From Bradyrhizobium daqingense (lineage in GTDB: Bacteria; Pseudomonadota; Alphaproteobacteria; Rhizobiales; Xanthobacteraceae): 64,000 bases of DNA. Both the position numbers and the translations under genes were made by a program. Below, in pieces: positions 24,900 through 33,550 of this stretch (within the stretch, counting starts at the first letter, position 1; each line of letters starts with the position of its first letter). The DNA lies in NCBI RefSeq assembly GCF_021044685.1, contig NZ_CP088014.1:372001-436000 (forward strand). Reading direction: 5' to 3'. Under the pieces are notes generated by a model, which was given only the letters and a program-made list of their open reading frames with translations, made no database searches and was not told where the DNA came from.

Positions 24900-26200
24900 G
24901 GTACTGTCCAGAATCTTTCGCACTTTTGATCAGGCGACGGCTCCGGTTTCAGAGAGTTGTGGCTGATAGAGCGGTCGCATGTTCATGTAGCATTTGGTCG
25001 ACCACGCCGTTCCGGCAATGTGCCGCAGCCGGGCCGCCGCTAAGTTGAGACAGGATTGACCGTCGGGGAAGGCGCCGACGACACGGGTTCGTCGCCGGAT
25101 CTCCTTCATGATGCGCTCGAGCGGATTGTTCGTTCGAATCTTCCGCCAATGGATGGCCGGAAAGGCATAGTAGGCGAGCGTCTCGTGAACCGCCTGCTCG
25201 ACGAGATCAGCAGCTTTGGCCATACGGCTGGCCCGCAGATCCGCGATGACGGTCCTGGCTTTCTCGTCGGCCGCGGCGCGGCTCTCCTGGGCATGAAGGG
25301 CCTTGAGCATGTGGCTCACCTCGCGGACCCGGGTCGACGGCACGTGGCTGAAGACATTACGATAAAAATGCACCATGCAGCGTTGATAGCGTGCCTCCGG
25401 CAGATAATCCGCAACGCTTTCGACAAGACCTCGGCACGCGTCGGAAACCACCAGCTGCACGCCCTTGAGACCGCGATCGACGAGATGCCGCAGAAACGAG
25501 GACCAGCCGGATTTGTCCACCTTGGCGCCTTCACAGATGCCGAGGATCTCCCGGAACCCCTCAGCATTGACCGCCGAGGCCACCAGTAGCGACACGTTGC
25601 GAACCTCACCAGCCCAGCTGCGCTTCATCACGATGCCGTCGAGGTAGAGATACGGATGCTCGCCTTCGATCCTGCGATTCCGCCACGCCTCGATCTTGGT
25701 ATAGATCTTCTTGTTCAGGTTCGACACTGTGCTCGGGCTGACCCGGGTGCCCCACAGCGCCTCCGTGATGTCTTCGACCCGCCGAACCGAAATCCCGGCC
25801 AGATACATCTCGATCAGCGCCTCCTCAACCGAGCTCTCCCGCCTCCGGTAGCGCTCGATAATCGCCGTCTCGAAGGTTTGCCGCCGTAGCTTCGGAACCT
25901 TCAGATTGACGTCGCCCGCCTTGGTCTGCAGCGTTCGCTCGTAGCTGCCTGCCCGCGTGTCCTGCCGCGCCGGGCTGCGCTCATACCGCCCAGCACCGCA
26001 CAGCTGGTCCGCTTCGGCCTCCAGCATCGCGTTCAGTGTCTCTTCCACTGTCCCGCGGACCATCTCGCCCAGGTGATCTCGAATCCGGGCCTCATCAATT
26101 TGGATCACCTGACCCATGGCATTCCCATCGTTCATTCAAAGCTCCTTCATTCTAGAAGAAGCCGTCAATCCTGAAAGTGCGAAAGACTCTGTACGTTATC
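24900..26200 (-). mobile_element. Complete IS256-family insertion sequence (1301 bp)
   Basis: Bounded by an 8-bp target duplication and by imperfect terminal inverted repeats of about 28 bases (22 matching), containing TCTTTCGCAC. It carries one transposase gene. Removing it with one duplication copy restores the IS30 reading frame exactly (QGHS-IREIGRRLGR), so the insertion is recent. A second copy runs off the left window edge, and single ends lie at 17400 and 21611. Confidence 0.93.
24930..26135 (-). CDS. IS256-family (Mutator-type) transposase
   Basis: A 401-residue DDE transposase. The catalytic acidic residues fit D166 (YLYLDG), D232 (VVSDACRG) and E340 (NNPLERIMKEIRRRTRVVG). The C(x)2H-like RCMVHFYRN at 252-260 lies between D232 and E340, as in the family. 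Length is normal and no breaks are seen, so the element should be active. It moves DNA bounded by the 28-bp repeats and could act in trans on the other repeat-bounded segment (17400-21611). Confidence 0.93.
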   Translation of the reverse strand: MNDGNAMGQVIQIDEARIRDHLGEMVRGTVEETLNAMLEAEADQLCGAGRYERSPARQDTRAGSYERTLQTKAGDVNLKVPKLRRQTFETAIIERYRRRESSVEEALIEMYLAGISVRRVEDITEALWGTRVSPSTVSNLNKKIYTKIEAWRNRRIEGEHPYLYLDGIVMKRSWAGEVRNVSLLVASAVNAEGFREILGICEGAKVDKSGWSSFLRHLVDRGLKGVQLVVSDACRGLVESVADYLPEARYQRCMVHFYRNVFSHVPSTRVREVSHMLKALHAQESRAAADEKARTVIADLRASRMAKAADLVEQAVHETLAYYAFPAIHWRKIRTNNPLERIMKEIRRRTRVVGAFPDGQSCLNLAAARLRHIAGTAWSTKCYMNMRPLYQPQLSETGAVA

Positions 26201-26386
26201 CCATTCCATCCGAGAAATTGGGCGCCGTCTCGGTCGATCCGCCTCGATAATCTCGCGAGAACTGCTGCGCAATGCGGCCACCCGCAGCGGCGGGTTGGAG
26301 TATCGAGCGATGACCGCCCTAAGCCCTTCCCATGTCCACGCACGACTCTTCTCCGCAAATCTGACTGGACTTTGCATGTTCTAATT
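26201..26386 (+). mobile_element. IS30-family transposase, continuation after IS256
   Basis: Starting with the second CCATTCCA the frame continues HSIREIGRRLGRSASIISREL and RNAATRSGGLEYRA, the helix-turn-helix core of IS30 transposases. It then decays to a TAA at 26384. The catalytic domain is missing, so the IS30 gene was already truncated. Confidence 0.8.
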
Positions 26387-27405
26387 TTAGGTCGCGGATC
26401 GAGGCAACGCCTGTAGATTTTCACGAGCGAGCGGTGATCCAGTGGATGACAACTAGCTCGGCTGAGCCGGCGGCGCTCAGAGCCTTTTGAACGCGTGCAA
26501 TCCGATGAGAAGCCTTTGCAAATAGCTGGGATTTGAATATGAGCTCTAAGCAACAAAGTATCCCGCGGCACTACATAAAAATTTGACCGACCAACTGGGC
26601 TTCCTGCTGAATCGTATAGACGATGAAGATGAATTATCCTTTGACAAGGCTTTCAATCAAATCGCACTAGACATTCTCGGGTAGAACTTGATCACTCGTA
26701 GGCTTTGCCCGAGCCGCATCTGTGCACATCACAGTTGCTCGACGCGTTGAATAACTCACGAACAACCGGTTGAACTTGGGAAAGGCCGTCACCGCGTGTG
26801 AGCAATTTTGAAGAAGGAAGAGTTTTGGTTCATCGCAGCCATCACGAGCGAAGACGAAACAGAAATCCGGCCCTGGAAAGCGCCCGCAGAACCAATAAGG
26901 ACATTCGGCGCAGACGCGCCGGCAGTACTCGGCGGAAGAGAAGATCCGTATCGTGCTGGAATGAACACGGGCGAAGAGAATATCTCCGAGCACTGCCGGC
27001 GCAAGGGCATTGTTTCCTCAATATAATATGGCTGGTCCAAGGAGTTACTCGAAGCCGGCAAGTGTTGCCTTGTGGGCGCCGCGCGCGAGCGTTCTCGCGC
27101 ATCATATGCTTGGCAAGCACAGGCCATGGAAACAAGAAGGCTCGAAACTCGCTCTTGCATATTGGCATCGATGCGGCCTTTTCCCCGACGGCAGCTCTCC
27201 TAAATCAGGGGAAGCTCTGCTTACCTGAGTCAGAATGCCGCGGTCTCGTGCGATTCTCAGCGCGCATTGGCCGTGATTCAATGCGCCATCCATATACGCA
27301 TTGCTTGCTGGCATCACGCCGGTGCGGATAGGGGTAGTGCGCGAAGGAATTCGGCGCTGCTCGCCACTACTATCTCCAATAGCGCCTAACGCGGGAGTGG
27401 TAGAT
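26387..27405. other. Gene-poor stretch; one doubtful small frame
   Basis: About 1 kb with no secure gene. The TTG-started frame 26808-27026 (72 codons, KKEEFWFIAAITSEDETEIRP) looks protein-like and could be a gene fragment. The rest shows nothing I can name. Confidence 0.4.
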
Positions 27406-28077
27406 ATGCTTAGATCATTCAACATAGTCGTCGCTCTAGCAGCAGTCCTCGTAGGATCGTTGCCGTTTGCTGCATCTGGTCAAACATCGCCACGTGGTGC
27501 TCCCATCGCCTCTAGTCCGACCGCCCCTAATGAAGCGAAAGTTGAGAGTTTCCGTTCACGCCTCCAGGATCAGCAAAAGACGCTCGAATCATATGGGGCA
27601 ACGATATCCGGGTTGGTTGATCGTCTTAAAGCAGCGTCCGGCGCGACTGTAGAAAGCCGAATTTCTGAGGTCCGCAGTTTGAGGGATGCCCTGGTTCAAT
27701 TGGGCGTCCAATTACAGCCAGACGCGCCGCTATCCCAAAGCATCGACCAATATCAGAGCTGGATTTCGGCCCAGATGGGACGTGTCAATAATCAGCGTTC
27801 CGCGCTTGGGCCCGAATTCGTCCAAGAGCTTATGCGCCGGTACCAGCAATATCAACAGGAAGTAACGCGTGCGCGCGAGTCGGTAAGCAACCACTCGAAT
27901 GCGATTGATCACGCTCTGAAGGAACTTACAACAGCAGAGCTGCGCGCAGCGGAAATGTTGCTGGCCGAAGACGTCGCTGCGGCGGTCAAAGAGCTTCTCG
28001 GAGTGTTGGACAGCGTCGGCCAGACAATCGAGGACATTCGCAGCAATCTGCGAAAGCTCGGCAATGCCGGCGCGTAA
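27406..28077 (+). CDS. Exported coiled-coil protein
   Basis: The ATG at 27406 gives 223 residues with a signal peptide (MLRSFNIVVALAAVLVGSL, cleaved near SGQT). A long helical region follows: SFRSRLQDQQKTLESYGATI, then RRYQQYQQEVTRARESVSNH and VLDSVGQTIEDIRSNLRKL. It is probably periplasmic. The next gene, 67 bases on, also encodes an exported helical protein, so they may form one operon and interact. Function unknown. Confidence 0.65.
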   Translation: MLRSFNIVVALAAVLVGSLPFAASGQTSPRGAPIASSPTAPNEAKVESFRSRLQDQQKTLESYGATISGLVDRLKAASGATVESRISEVRSLRDALVQLGVQLQPDAPLSQSIDQYQSWISAQMGRVNNQRSALGPEFVQELMRRYQQYQQEVTRARESVSNHSNAIDHALKELTTAELRAAEMLLAEDVAAAVKELLGVLDSVGQTIEDIRSNLRKLGNAGA

Positions 28078-28144
28078 GTGATGGCGAGACTTTTCTCCGC
28101 CGCTTGCCGAGCGGACGGAGATCACCACTGGTAGGGAGGTTACT

Positions 28145-28897
28145 GTGCGCGTAGGACTCATAAGTCTGATAGCGATGATCGTGTGTGTTGCCACAGTCGG
28201 CGCGGCTCCAAGGCTGGCCGACGAACAGATATCACCAGGTGCGGGCGAGCAGAAGGTCCAGACCGAAACCGTGATCACTCGTCCAATCGTCCCGCCGGAT
28301 GAATTAATTGATCAGACACCTGACGGCAGCCTCGTGATCGAACTTTATCAATCGGTACGCAACATCAGAGACGTGGAAGCAGTAAACGAGCACGTCAAAG
28401 CACAGGTCAACAACGCACAGTCTGTTGCCGCCGACGTTGCGCGTTTGCACGACAGCATCCTGAAATCGTGTGACGACTCAGATTTTCCGAAAACTGAAGT
28501 TATCGCGCTCAAGGCTCGTGCCTTCTCAGCCACTCTTGCTCGAGTCGATGGCGAACTCACAAAGGCGTTGGCCGCGACGCGACAGATAGTTCAAGCCGAG
28601 AGACCTAGCTCGATCAAGGCCAGGGAGGATATAAACCGATTTGTGCTTGCAGCGCATGAACTCGGTCGTCTGCGCGTGCAGGCGACCGAGATTGCAAAGG
28701 CAATTGAGGGTCTCAGCGTCAGCATCCGCACAACACTAACCTCGTGCACCGCGACGCCGGTGGCTCCGCTGTTCGCTATACGCGATGTGCTTCCCCTTGG
28801 AGGTCAGGCGCGGCAATCTCCTCCCATGAAGCAGAAGCGCGTGATCAAGCCCGCAACTACGCTCCGCCGCCGCTCACTTGGGCAAGAGCCGCTATAA
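28145..28897 (+). CDS. Exported helical protein
   Basis: A GTG start at 28145 follows GGGAGG. The 250-residue protein has a signal peptide (MRVGLISLIAMIVCVATVGAA), a Pro-rich linker, and helices such as VNEHVKAQVNNAQSVAADVA and ARVDGELTKALAATRQIV. A Cys in KSCDDSD and another in TSCTATP may pair. The C-terminus is basic. It is a likely partner of the protein at 27406. No family recognised. Confidence 0.65.
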   Translation: MRVGLISLIAMIVCVATVGAAPRLADEQISPGAGEQKVQTETVITRPIVPPDELIDQTPDGSLVIELYQSVRNIRDVEAVNEHVKAQVNNAQSVAADVARLHDSILKSCDDSDFPKTEVIALKARAFSATLARVDGELTKALAATRQIVQAERPSSIKAREDINRFVLAAHELGRLRVQATEIAKAIEGLSVSIRTTLTSCTATPVAPLFAIRDVLPLGGQARQSPPMKQKRVIKPATTLRRRSLGQEPL

Positions 28898-29211
28898 CCC
28901 GCCACTGGTCGCATGCAGGTCTGCGTCCTGTTGGAACGGAAAACAAACCGCTGAAGAACACGAGGCCAGCGCAACCAAACGTCACGCTTGACCTTTAGGC
29001 TTTTGTGCTGCAGCAGACTCTCGTTGCCTTGTTCGGTTGCGTTTCTGCCTTGATACTCTCTTCGACCGAGAGACACACGGAATAGCAAGCCTCGACGCGA
29101 AGCTATCTCACCGCTTCTTGTGGTCATAGTCGAGGTCCTCCCACTGAAGGCGGGGCGAACGGTCTTCCCGATCCATGGTCGGCCATTGGGCTTGGGTCGG
29201 TTGGTTCGCCC
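28898..29211. other. No gene recognised
   Basis: About 310 bases between convergent genes, with no clear hairpin terminator or domain-bearing frame. Confidence 0.4.
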
Positions 29212-29454
29212 TTACCACAGTGTTTGTTGCTTGAGCGGCTTGCACGCTTCGGCCTCATCTCGTGCCCCCTCGCCACTCGCTTTGGCGTTTGTGTCAACGA
29301 TCGCCTTCTTCAGCTCGAGCAGCATATTTTTAATGCAGTCTATGGACCTTTCGAGCGCAATAAATCTGCTGTGCGCGGACCACGCCGCCGCTATCAGCGC
29401 GCTAACGATCCCAAGGACGTACTCCCACCCAATATGACATGTTATTGCATCCAT
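29212..29454 (-). CDS. Small membrane protein with coiled coil
   Basis: An 80-residue protein (MDAITCHIGWEYVLGIVSALIAAAW...) with one N-terminal membrane helix, then a basic/hydrophobic helix (RFIALERSIDCIKNMLLELKK) and a charged tail. The layout resembles small holin- or XhlA-like phage proteins, but that is only a resemblance. I chose the ATG at 29454; longer frames upstream look non-coding. Confidence 0.5.
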   Translation of the reverse strand: MDAITCHIGWEYVLGIVSALIAAAWSAHSRFIALERSIDCIKNMLLELKKAIVDTNAKASGEGARDEAEACKPLKQQTLW

Positions 29455-29565
29455 ATACGCCGATAAGGTAGGTCCAAAAACCGTTCCGACCAAGGCTGGT
29501 GAATGTGCGGACGAGGCACAGCTCCCGGCCTCGCCGAGCTGGGCATGGTCGGCGATCGTTGTGCC

Positions 29566-30936
29566 ATGAACGATCCCGGCGCCAACCCCAAAGGCATATC
29601 TGAGCATAGACACGTCAGTCCGACGGTGTCCGACGTGCTTGAAGATGGCACCATCGTTGAATTGGTCTATAGGCCAGAGCATCGCGCCACGCTGCTCGCG
29701 ACGTCAGTTGCAGGACGCTGGACCTTGGCCACGCACGTGGACGTGCCCGGTGGGGACCAGCTGGTCCCGTTTTCGCCCAACAACAATCTAATCAAGAATG
29801 ACGTTGTACTGCTGCCGTCCGAACCGCGCATCTACGGGACCGAGCAAGAACTCGTCTCTGAAATTGTGGCTTTCATCCACCGCTACGCCGACCTTAGCCC
29901 GACCTTTGAGCAGGTCGCCAGTCATTACGTCCTACTGAGCTGGCTCTATGACGCATTCAATGACTTGCCGTACCTTCGTCTTCGCGGCGATTTCGGCACG
30001 GGAAAGACGCGCTCGCTTCTCACGATCGGTTCGCTCTGCTACAAACCTTTCTTCGCAAGCGGCGCCTCGACGGTCTCGCCGATTTTCCACACGCTCAATG
30101 CCTTTCGGGGAACACTCATCTTCGATGAGGCCGACTTTCGCTTCAGCGACGAGCGTTCGGAGATCGTCAAAATCCTCAACAACGGCAATATGCGCGGCAT
30201 GCCGGTCCTGCGCACGGTCATGAACCGCCAGCGTGAGTTCAACCCGCAAGCTTTCCACGTCTTTGGACCGAAAATCGTTGCAACGAGGGGACGCTACGAG
30301 GACAGAGCACTGGAGAGCCGCTTCATCACGGAGGAAACCGGTGCGCGGCCGTTACGCAACGACATTCCCATCAACCTCCCGCCGACCTTCAAAGACGAGG
30401 CGCGTGAGTTGCGCAACAAGTTGTTACTGTATCGGTTTCGAAGACGGCACGAGATTGAGCTCAACCCGGCCCTCGCCGATCCCAAATTGGAGCCGCGTCT
30501 CAATCAAATCATGCTGCCGCTGCTGAGCGTGGTCAGTGATCCACGACTGCGGAGCGAACTCCGGAATGCCGCGGAGCATGCCCAGAACTCGATCATCGCC
30601 GAGCGCGGCCTTCTGATGGAGGCCCAGGTCTTGGAAATCCTTGTTGACCTGATGTTGTCTACCAGTAGGCAGGTCGTTCCCGTCGCTGACATCACAATGG
30701 GTATCATCGATCGCTACGGGCCCGAGTATGACCGACCGATCAGCAACCGGTGGATCGGAAGCGTCCTGCGCACGAAGCTGAACCTCCGGACCTACAAATC
30801 CCACGGAGTGTACGTCATTCCTATGACTGAGAGGGGGAAAGTGGAGATGTTGTGCCGGAGATATGGAGTGAATGTTGTCACCGATGCGCCGCCGACAGAG
30901 CCCACAGGGGACGTGGGGACTTCGAAGAAGTTCTAG
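29566..30936 (+). CDS. P-loop ATPase of mobile-element type
   Basis: A 456-residue protein with Walker A GDFGTGKTR (141-149) and Walker B GTLIFDEADF (182-191; D187, E188). A linker with NNGNMRGMPVLRT suggests an arginine-finger or sensor region, and the C-terminal part looks winged-helix-like (VADITMGIIDRYG, NRWIGSVLRTKLNL). Such ATPases occur on plasmids and islands and may act in replication initiation or DNA handling. I cannot assign a named family. The ATG at 29566 lacks a strong ribosome binding site, so an upstream start is possible. Confidence 0.7.
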   Translation: MNDPGANPKGISEHRHVSPTVSDVLEDGTIVELVYRPEHRATLLATSVAGRWTLATHVDVPGGDQLVPFSPNNNLIKNDVVLLPSEPRIYGTEQELVSEIVAFIHRYADLSPTFEQVASHYVLLSWLYDAFNDLPYLRLRGDFGTGKTRSLLTIGSLCYKPFFASGASTVSPIFHTLNAFRGTLIFDEADFRFSDERSEIVKILNNGNMRGMPVLRTVMNRQREFNPQAFHVFGPKIVATRGRYEDRALESRFITEETGARPLRNDIPINLPPTFKDEARELRNKLLLYRFRRRHEIELNPALADPKLEPRLNQIMLPLLSVVSDPRLRSELRNAAEHAQNSIIAERGLLMEAQVLEILVDLMLSTSRQVVPVADITMGIIDRYGPEYDRPISNRWIGSVLRTKLNLRTYKSHGVYVIPMTERGKVEMLCRRYGVNVVTDAPPTEPTGDVGTSKKF

Positions 30937-31198
30937 AGGCACCCCCAAGCTGAACGTATAGGGAAGCGAACGCCAATATTCGGTGTGCCGGGGCGTTCTT
31001 CCACGTCCCCAAGTCCCCATCTCCACAAGATTTTCATCTGGGACCAGGCAACATCTGACGGCACGATAGATACAATGGAAGGCCGCAGATTATTTCATTT
31101 GAGTGCCACGTGGGCACTTTTTGACGTCTCGAACGAAACTGCACTCCAGGGGACCATAGCGTGCGTGCCGGTGATCCTATTGGCCGGCTGCACGACTT

Positions 31199-31555
31199 AT
31201 GCGTCATCGTCATCAATCATACCTCCGTCCGCATCGCCGACGCTGGGGGCTTACCCAGCAGGAGCTCGCATTCTTGATCGGCGTAAAGAGCAGGACCGCA
31301 GTCTCTCGAATTGAAGGCTCAAAGCGCAGGCCCAGCCTCGATGCCGTGTTCATATGCGAGATGATCTTCAGTACGTCCCCATTGGAGCTGTTTCCTGGGC
31401 TCATGTCAGAGCTACAGCAGGCCATACTTCGGCGTGCCAGCGAACTCTATGAAGCGCTTCAGGGCGACCCATCCAAGGCAACGCGCCTGAAGCTTGATTT
31501 CCTCGAACGGCTGCTGGAGCGAGTAGAAGGGCAGCGCATCGATGCAACCATATGA
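31199..31555 (+). CDS. XRE-family helix-turn-helix regulator
   Basis: A 118-residue protein with RRRWGLTQQELAFLIGV, then SRTAVSRIEGSKRRPSLDAVF, a standard Cro/CI-type helix-turn-helix near residues 13-50. A helical C-terminus (LQQAILRRASELYEAL) could dimerise. Its stop overlaps the ATG of the RuvC-like gene in ATGA, so the two are coupled. It may regulate the 29566-32067 block. Confidence 0.8.
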   Translation: MRHRHQSYLRPHRRRWGLTQQELAFLIGVKSRTAVSRIEGSKRRPSLDAVFICEMIFSTSPLELFPGLMSELQQAILRRASELYEALQGDPSKATRLKLDFLERLLERVEGQRIDATI

Positions 31556-32067
31556 CGAATGACCACCGCTCCTTACTCGTCCTCTCTATCTATCTAAACA
31601 CGCGCGGCTTTGCGTTCGTCGTGTTCGAAGGTCAATTATCACCGTACGACTGGGGAATACGCGAGACGCGCGGACCTCGGAAGGGGAAGAGATGCCTGCC
31701 GCGTATCTCCCAAGTCATCGATCGATACGCTCCCGATGTGCTCGTCATCCAAGATACCTCCGAGCAAGGTACGCGACGGGCAGGATGGATCAGCAAGCTC
31801 AACGGCTCGATCGCTGGACTTGCGAAAGATCGCGCCATTCCCGTTTGTGCATACTCACGCGATCAGGTGCGACGCGCATTAGAGTGCTACGGGTGCCCGA
31901 ACAAGCAGGGCCTCGCCGAGGTAATCGCGAAGCACATTCCGGCTTTCGAGCAATACGTCCCGCCGCCCCGCAAACCGTGGATGAGCGAAGATCGTCGAAT
32001 GGGTCTGTTCGATGCAGCAGCGCTGGCGCTCCTATTCTTTCAGTCGGCCGACACCTCCGCCCGGTAA
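31552..32067 (+). CDS. RuvC/RNase H-fold nuclease-like protein
   Basis: A 171-residue protein with strand order typical of RuvC-type resolvases: LLVLSIYLNTRGFAFVVFEG, PDVLVIQDTS, an ISKLNGSIAGLAKDRAIPVCAYSRDQVRRAL segment (shown as a pattern), and a terminal MGLFDAAALAL. Acidic residues at the ends of strands (E26, D67, D-AAALAL) would suit a two-metal nuclease site. Members could cut Holliday junctions during element transfer or replication. The fold call is by pattern, so moderate. Confidence 0.6.
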   Translation: MTNDHRSLLVLSIYLNTRGFAFVVFEGQLSPYDWGIRETRGPRKGKRCLPRISQVIDRYAPDVLVIQDTSEQGTRRAGWISKLNGSIAGLAKDRAIPVCAYSRDQVRRALECYGCPNKQGLAEVIAKHIPAFEQYVPPPRKPWMSEDRRMGLFDAAALALLFFQSADTSAR

Positions 32068-32714
32068 TGGAGTGTGGAAAGTGAAGAGCTCGCGCAATAC
32101 GCGCATTTTCTCCTTGCATTTCGACTAAAAGAGCATCAACTTGAAACAGGCGCAATTGAGCGCCTGACAACTGCCCACAAAACGGCGGTGTACCGAGTTC
32201 GCCGTTAGTTGAACAGGCAGCGTCGATGCCATCGGCAGGCACCGCAGAGGCGGCGTCGATTTGCCTTTCTGCGGCTGAAATCAATATTGCGCATTCGCTG
32301 GGGGCGGCTTTTTTCTCAGAGCGGCAAGGACCGTCTGCGTCTCGATGATTTCATTGCGCGTAGCAATTGAGAACGGTCAGGCCGAAAAAGCGAGCACCTC
32401 AACGTGTGAACCTGGACGGAAGTCCGGGCAGCATCCACCGCGTTTTGAGGGAGCGCCATGACTACGTTGGTTTTGTAGCCAGGATTTGTGGGCAAGATTT
32501 GTGCATCTCACCGCGCGGGCGGCGGGCGCCTCGGATCCAGCCGATCAGATCGCGTTCTGACATGGCAAAAGGCGCTCGTGCGATGCTAGGAGCGCGCAGC
32601 GAAGATTGTTGCACAGCTGTCGCGTTGAGTCTTACCGGGCGCGACGGCTGGCACGTATGGCTTTACAGGCGTTCCGTCACCAGAGACGAAAGCTCGTGCT
32701 ACAATTCTAGTTAT
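32068..32714. other. No gene recognised
   Basis: About 650 bases. In-frame extension upstream of 32715 exists, but its codon pattern does not look coding and no ribosome binding site supports it. Confidence 0.4.
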
Positions 32715-33410
32715 ATGATGCTCCGCGCGATCTCAGCGCTATTTGTCTTATCGATCGTATTAATCGTTGCGGTTCTTGGAACGCTCAGCAGAGGCAGCAG
32801 CTCCCCATCAGCATCCGAATACGCCGTTTCTGCGCCAACGAGTTCAGCGCAGCGAGGAGCTTCTCCGCAGAAACTTGCGAACAACTATTACTCGAGCTCG
32901 ACCGGTGCGTCGGCCAGCATCGACCTAAGCTCCCTTGCTAAGGACTCGGCAAATCCAATTGCTGAAAGGAAGCCCCCGCAGTCTGCTCCGGTGCGATTGC
33001 AGTCAAATGGAACGACCAGTACCAAGACCTACATCAACACACATTACGGATTCAGTATTGAATACCCGCCCGGTTCAGAAATTGAGGTTCGGTCGGAGCC
33101 GTCGGAGTTCGTATTCAAAGGCACATACGGGACAATATTTGTATTGCCGACGTTTGTCATGGGCTACGGGGGAATGGGCTGTTCCAGAGAAAAGGAACAG
33201 ACGATTCTGGCCGGCAAGGCCGTGCAATGGACGGAGATACGCTGCGGACAGTCTTATGTTGAACTGGTCATCAATTTCGTTGACCCGCCGCTTCCGTGGC
33301 GTAGGGGGGAGACGCCTATGCGAGAAGGTAATGTGATCATCGCGGTAACTGCTTCTGATCAGGTTGAAGCGGCAAGGGATATAATCGGTAGCTTTCAGTT
33401 CTTTCAATAA
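32715..33410 (+). CDS. Exported hypothetical protein
   Basis: From ATG 32715 the 231-residue protein has an N-terminal signal or anchor helix (MMLRAISALFVLSIVLIVAVL), then a Ser-rich linker (about 30-100). A compact C-terminal domain follows (THYGFSIEYPPGSEIEVRSE, FVMGYGGMGCSREKE, WTEIRCGQSYVELVINFV) with two Cys able to pair. YGFSIEYP starts are common in small lipid- or membrane-linked periplasmic domains of unknown function. It precedes the giant RTX protein gene by 140 bases. Confidence 0.65.
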   Translation: MMLRAISALFVLSIVLIVAVLGTLSRGSSSPSASEYAVSAPTSSAQRGASPQKLANNYYSSSTGASASIDLSSLAKDSANPIAERKPPQSAPVRLQSNGTTSTKTYINTHYGFSIEYPPGSEIEVRSEPSEFVFKGTYGTIFVLPTFVMGYGGMGCSREKEQTILAGKAVQWTEIRCGQSYVELVINFVDPPLPWRRGETPMREGNVIIAVTASDQVEAARDIIGSFQFFQ

Positions 33411-33550
33411 CGAAAAGCATGGCTGAGAATCCTCTCTGCTACTTTCTATTTCAACGCCGATCAGCGTCGCTATGCGATTTCTCGTAATGTATTCAGTATG
33501 TCGATCCCTGACGTCGGCGCGTGTAGTCCATAGAACTCGGAGGTGCGCTA

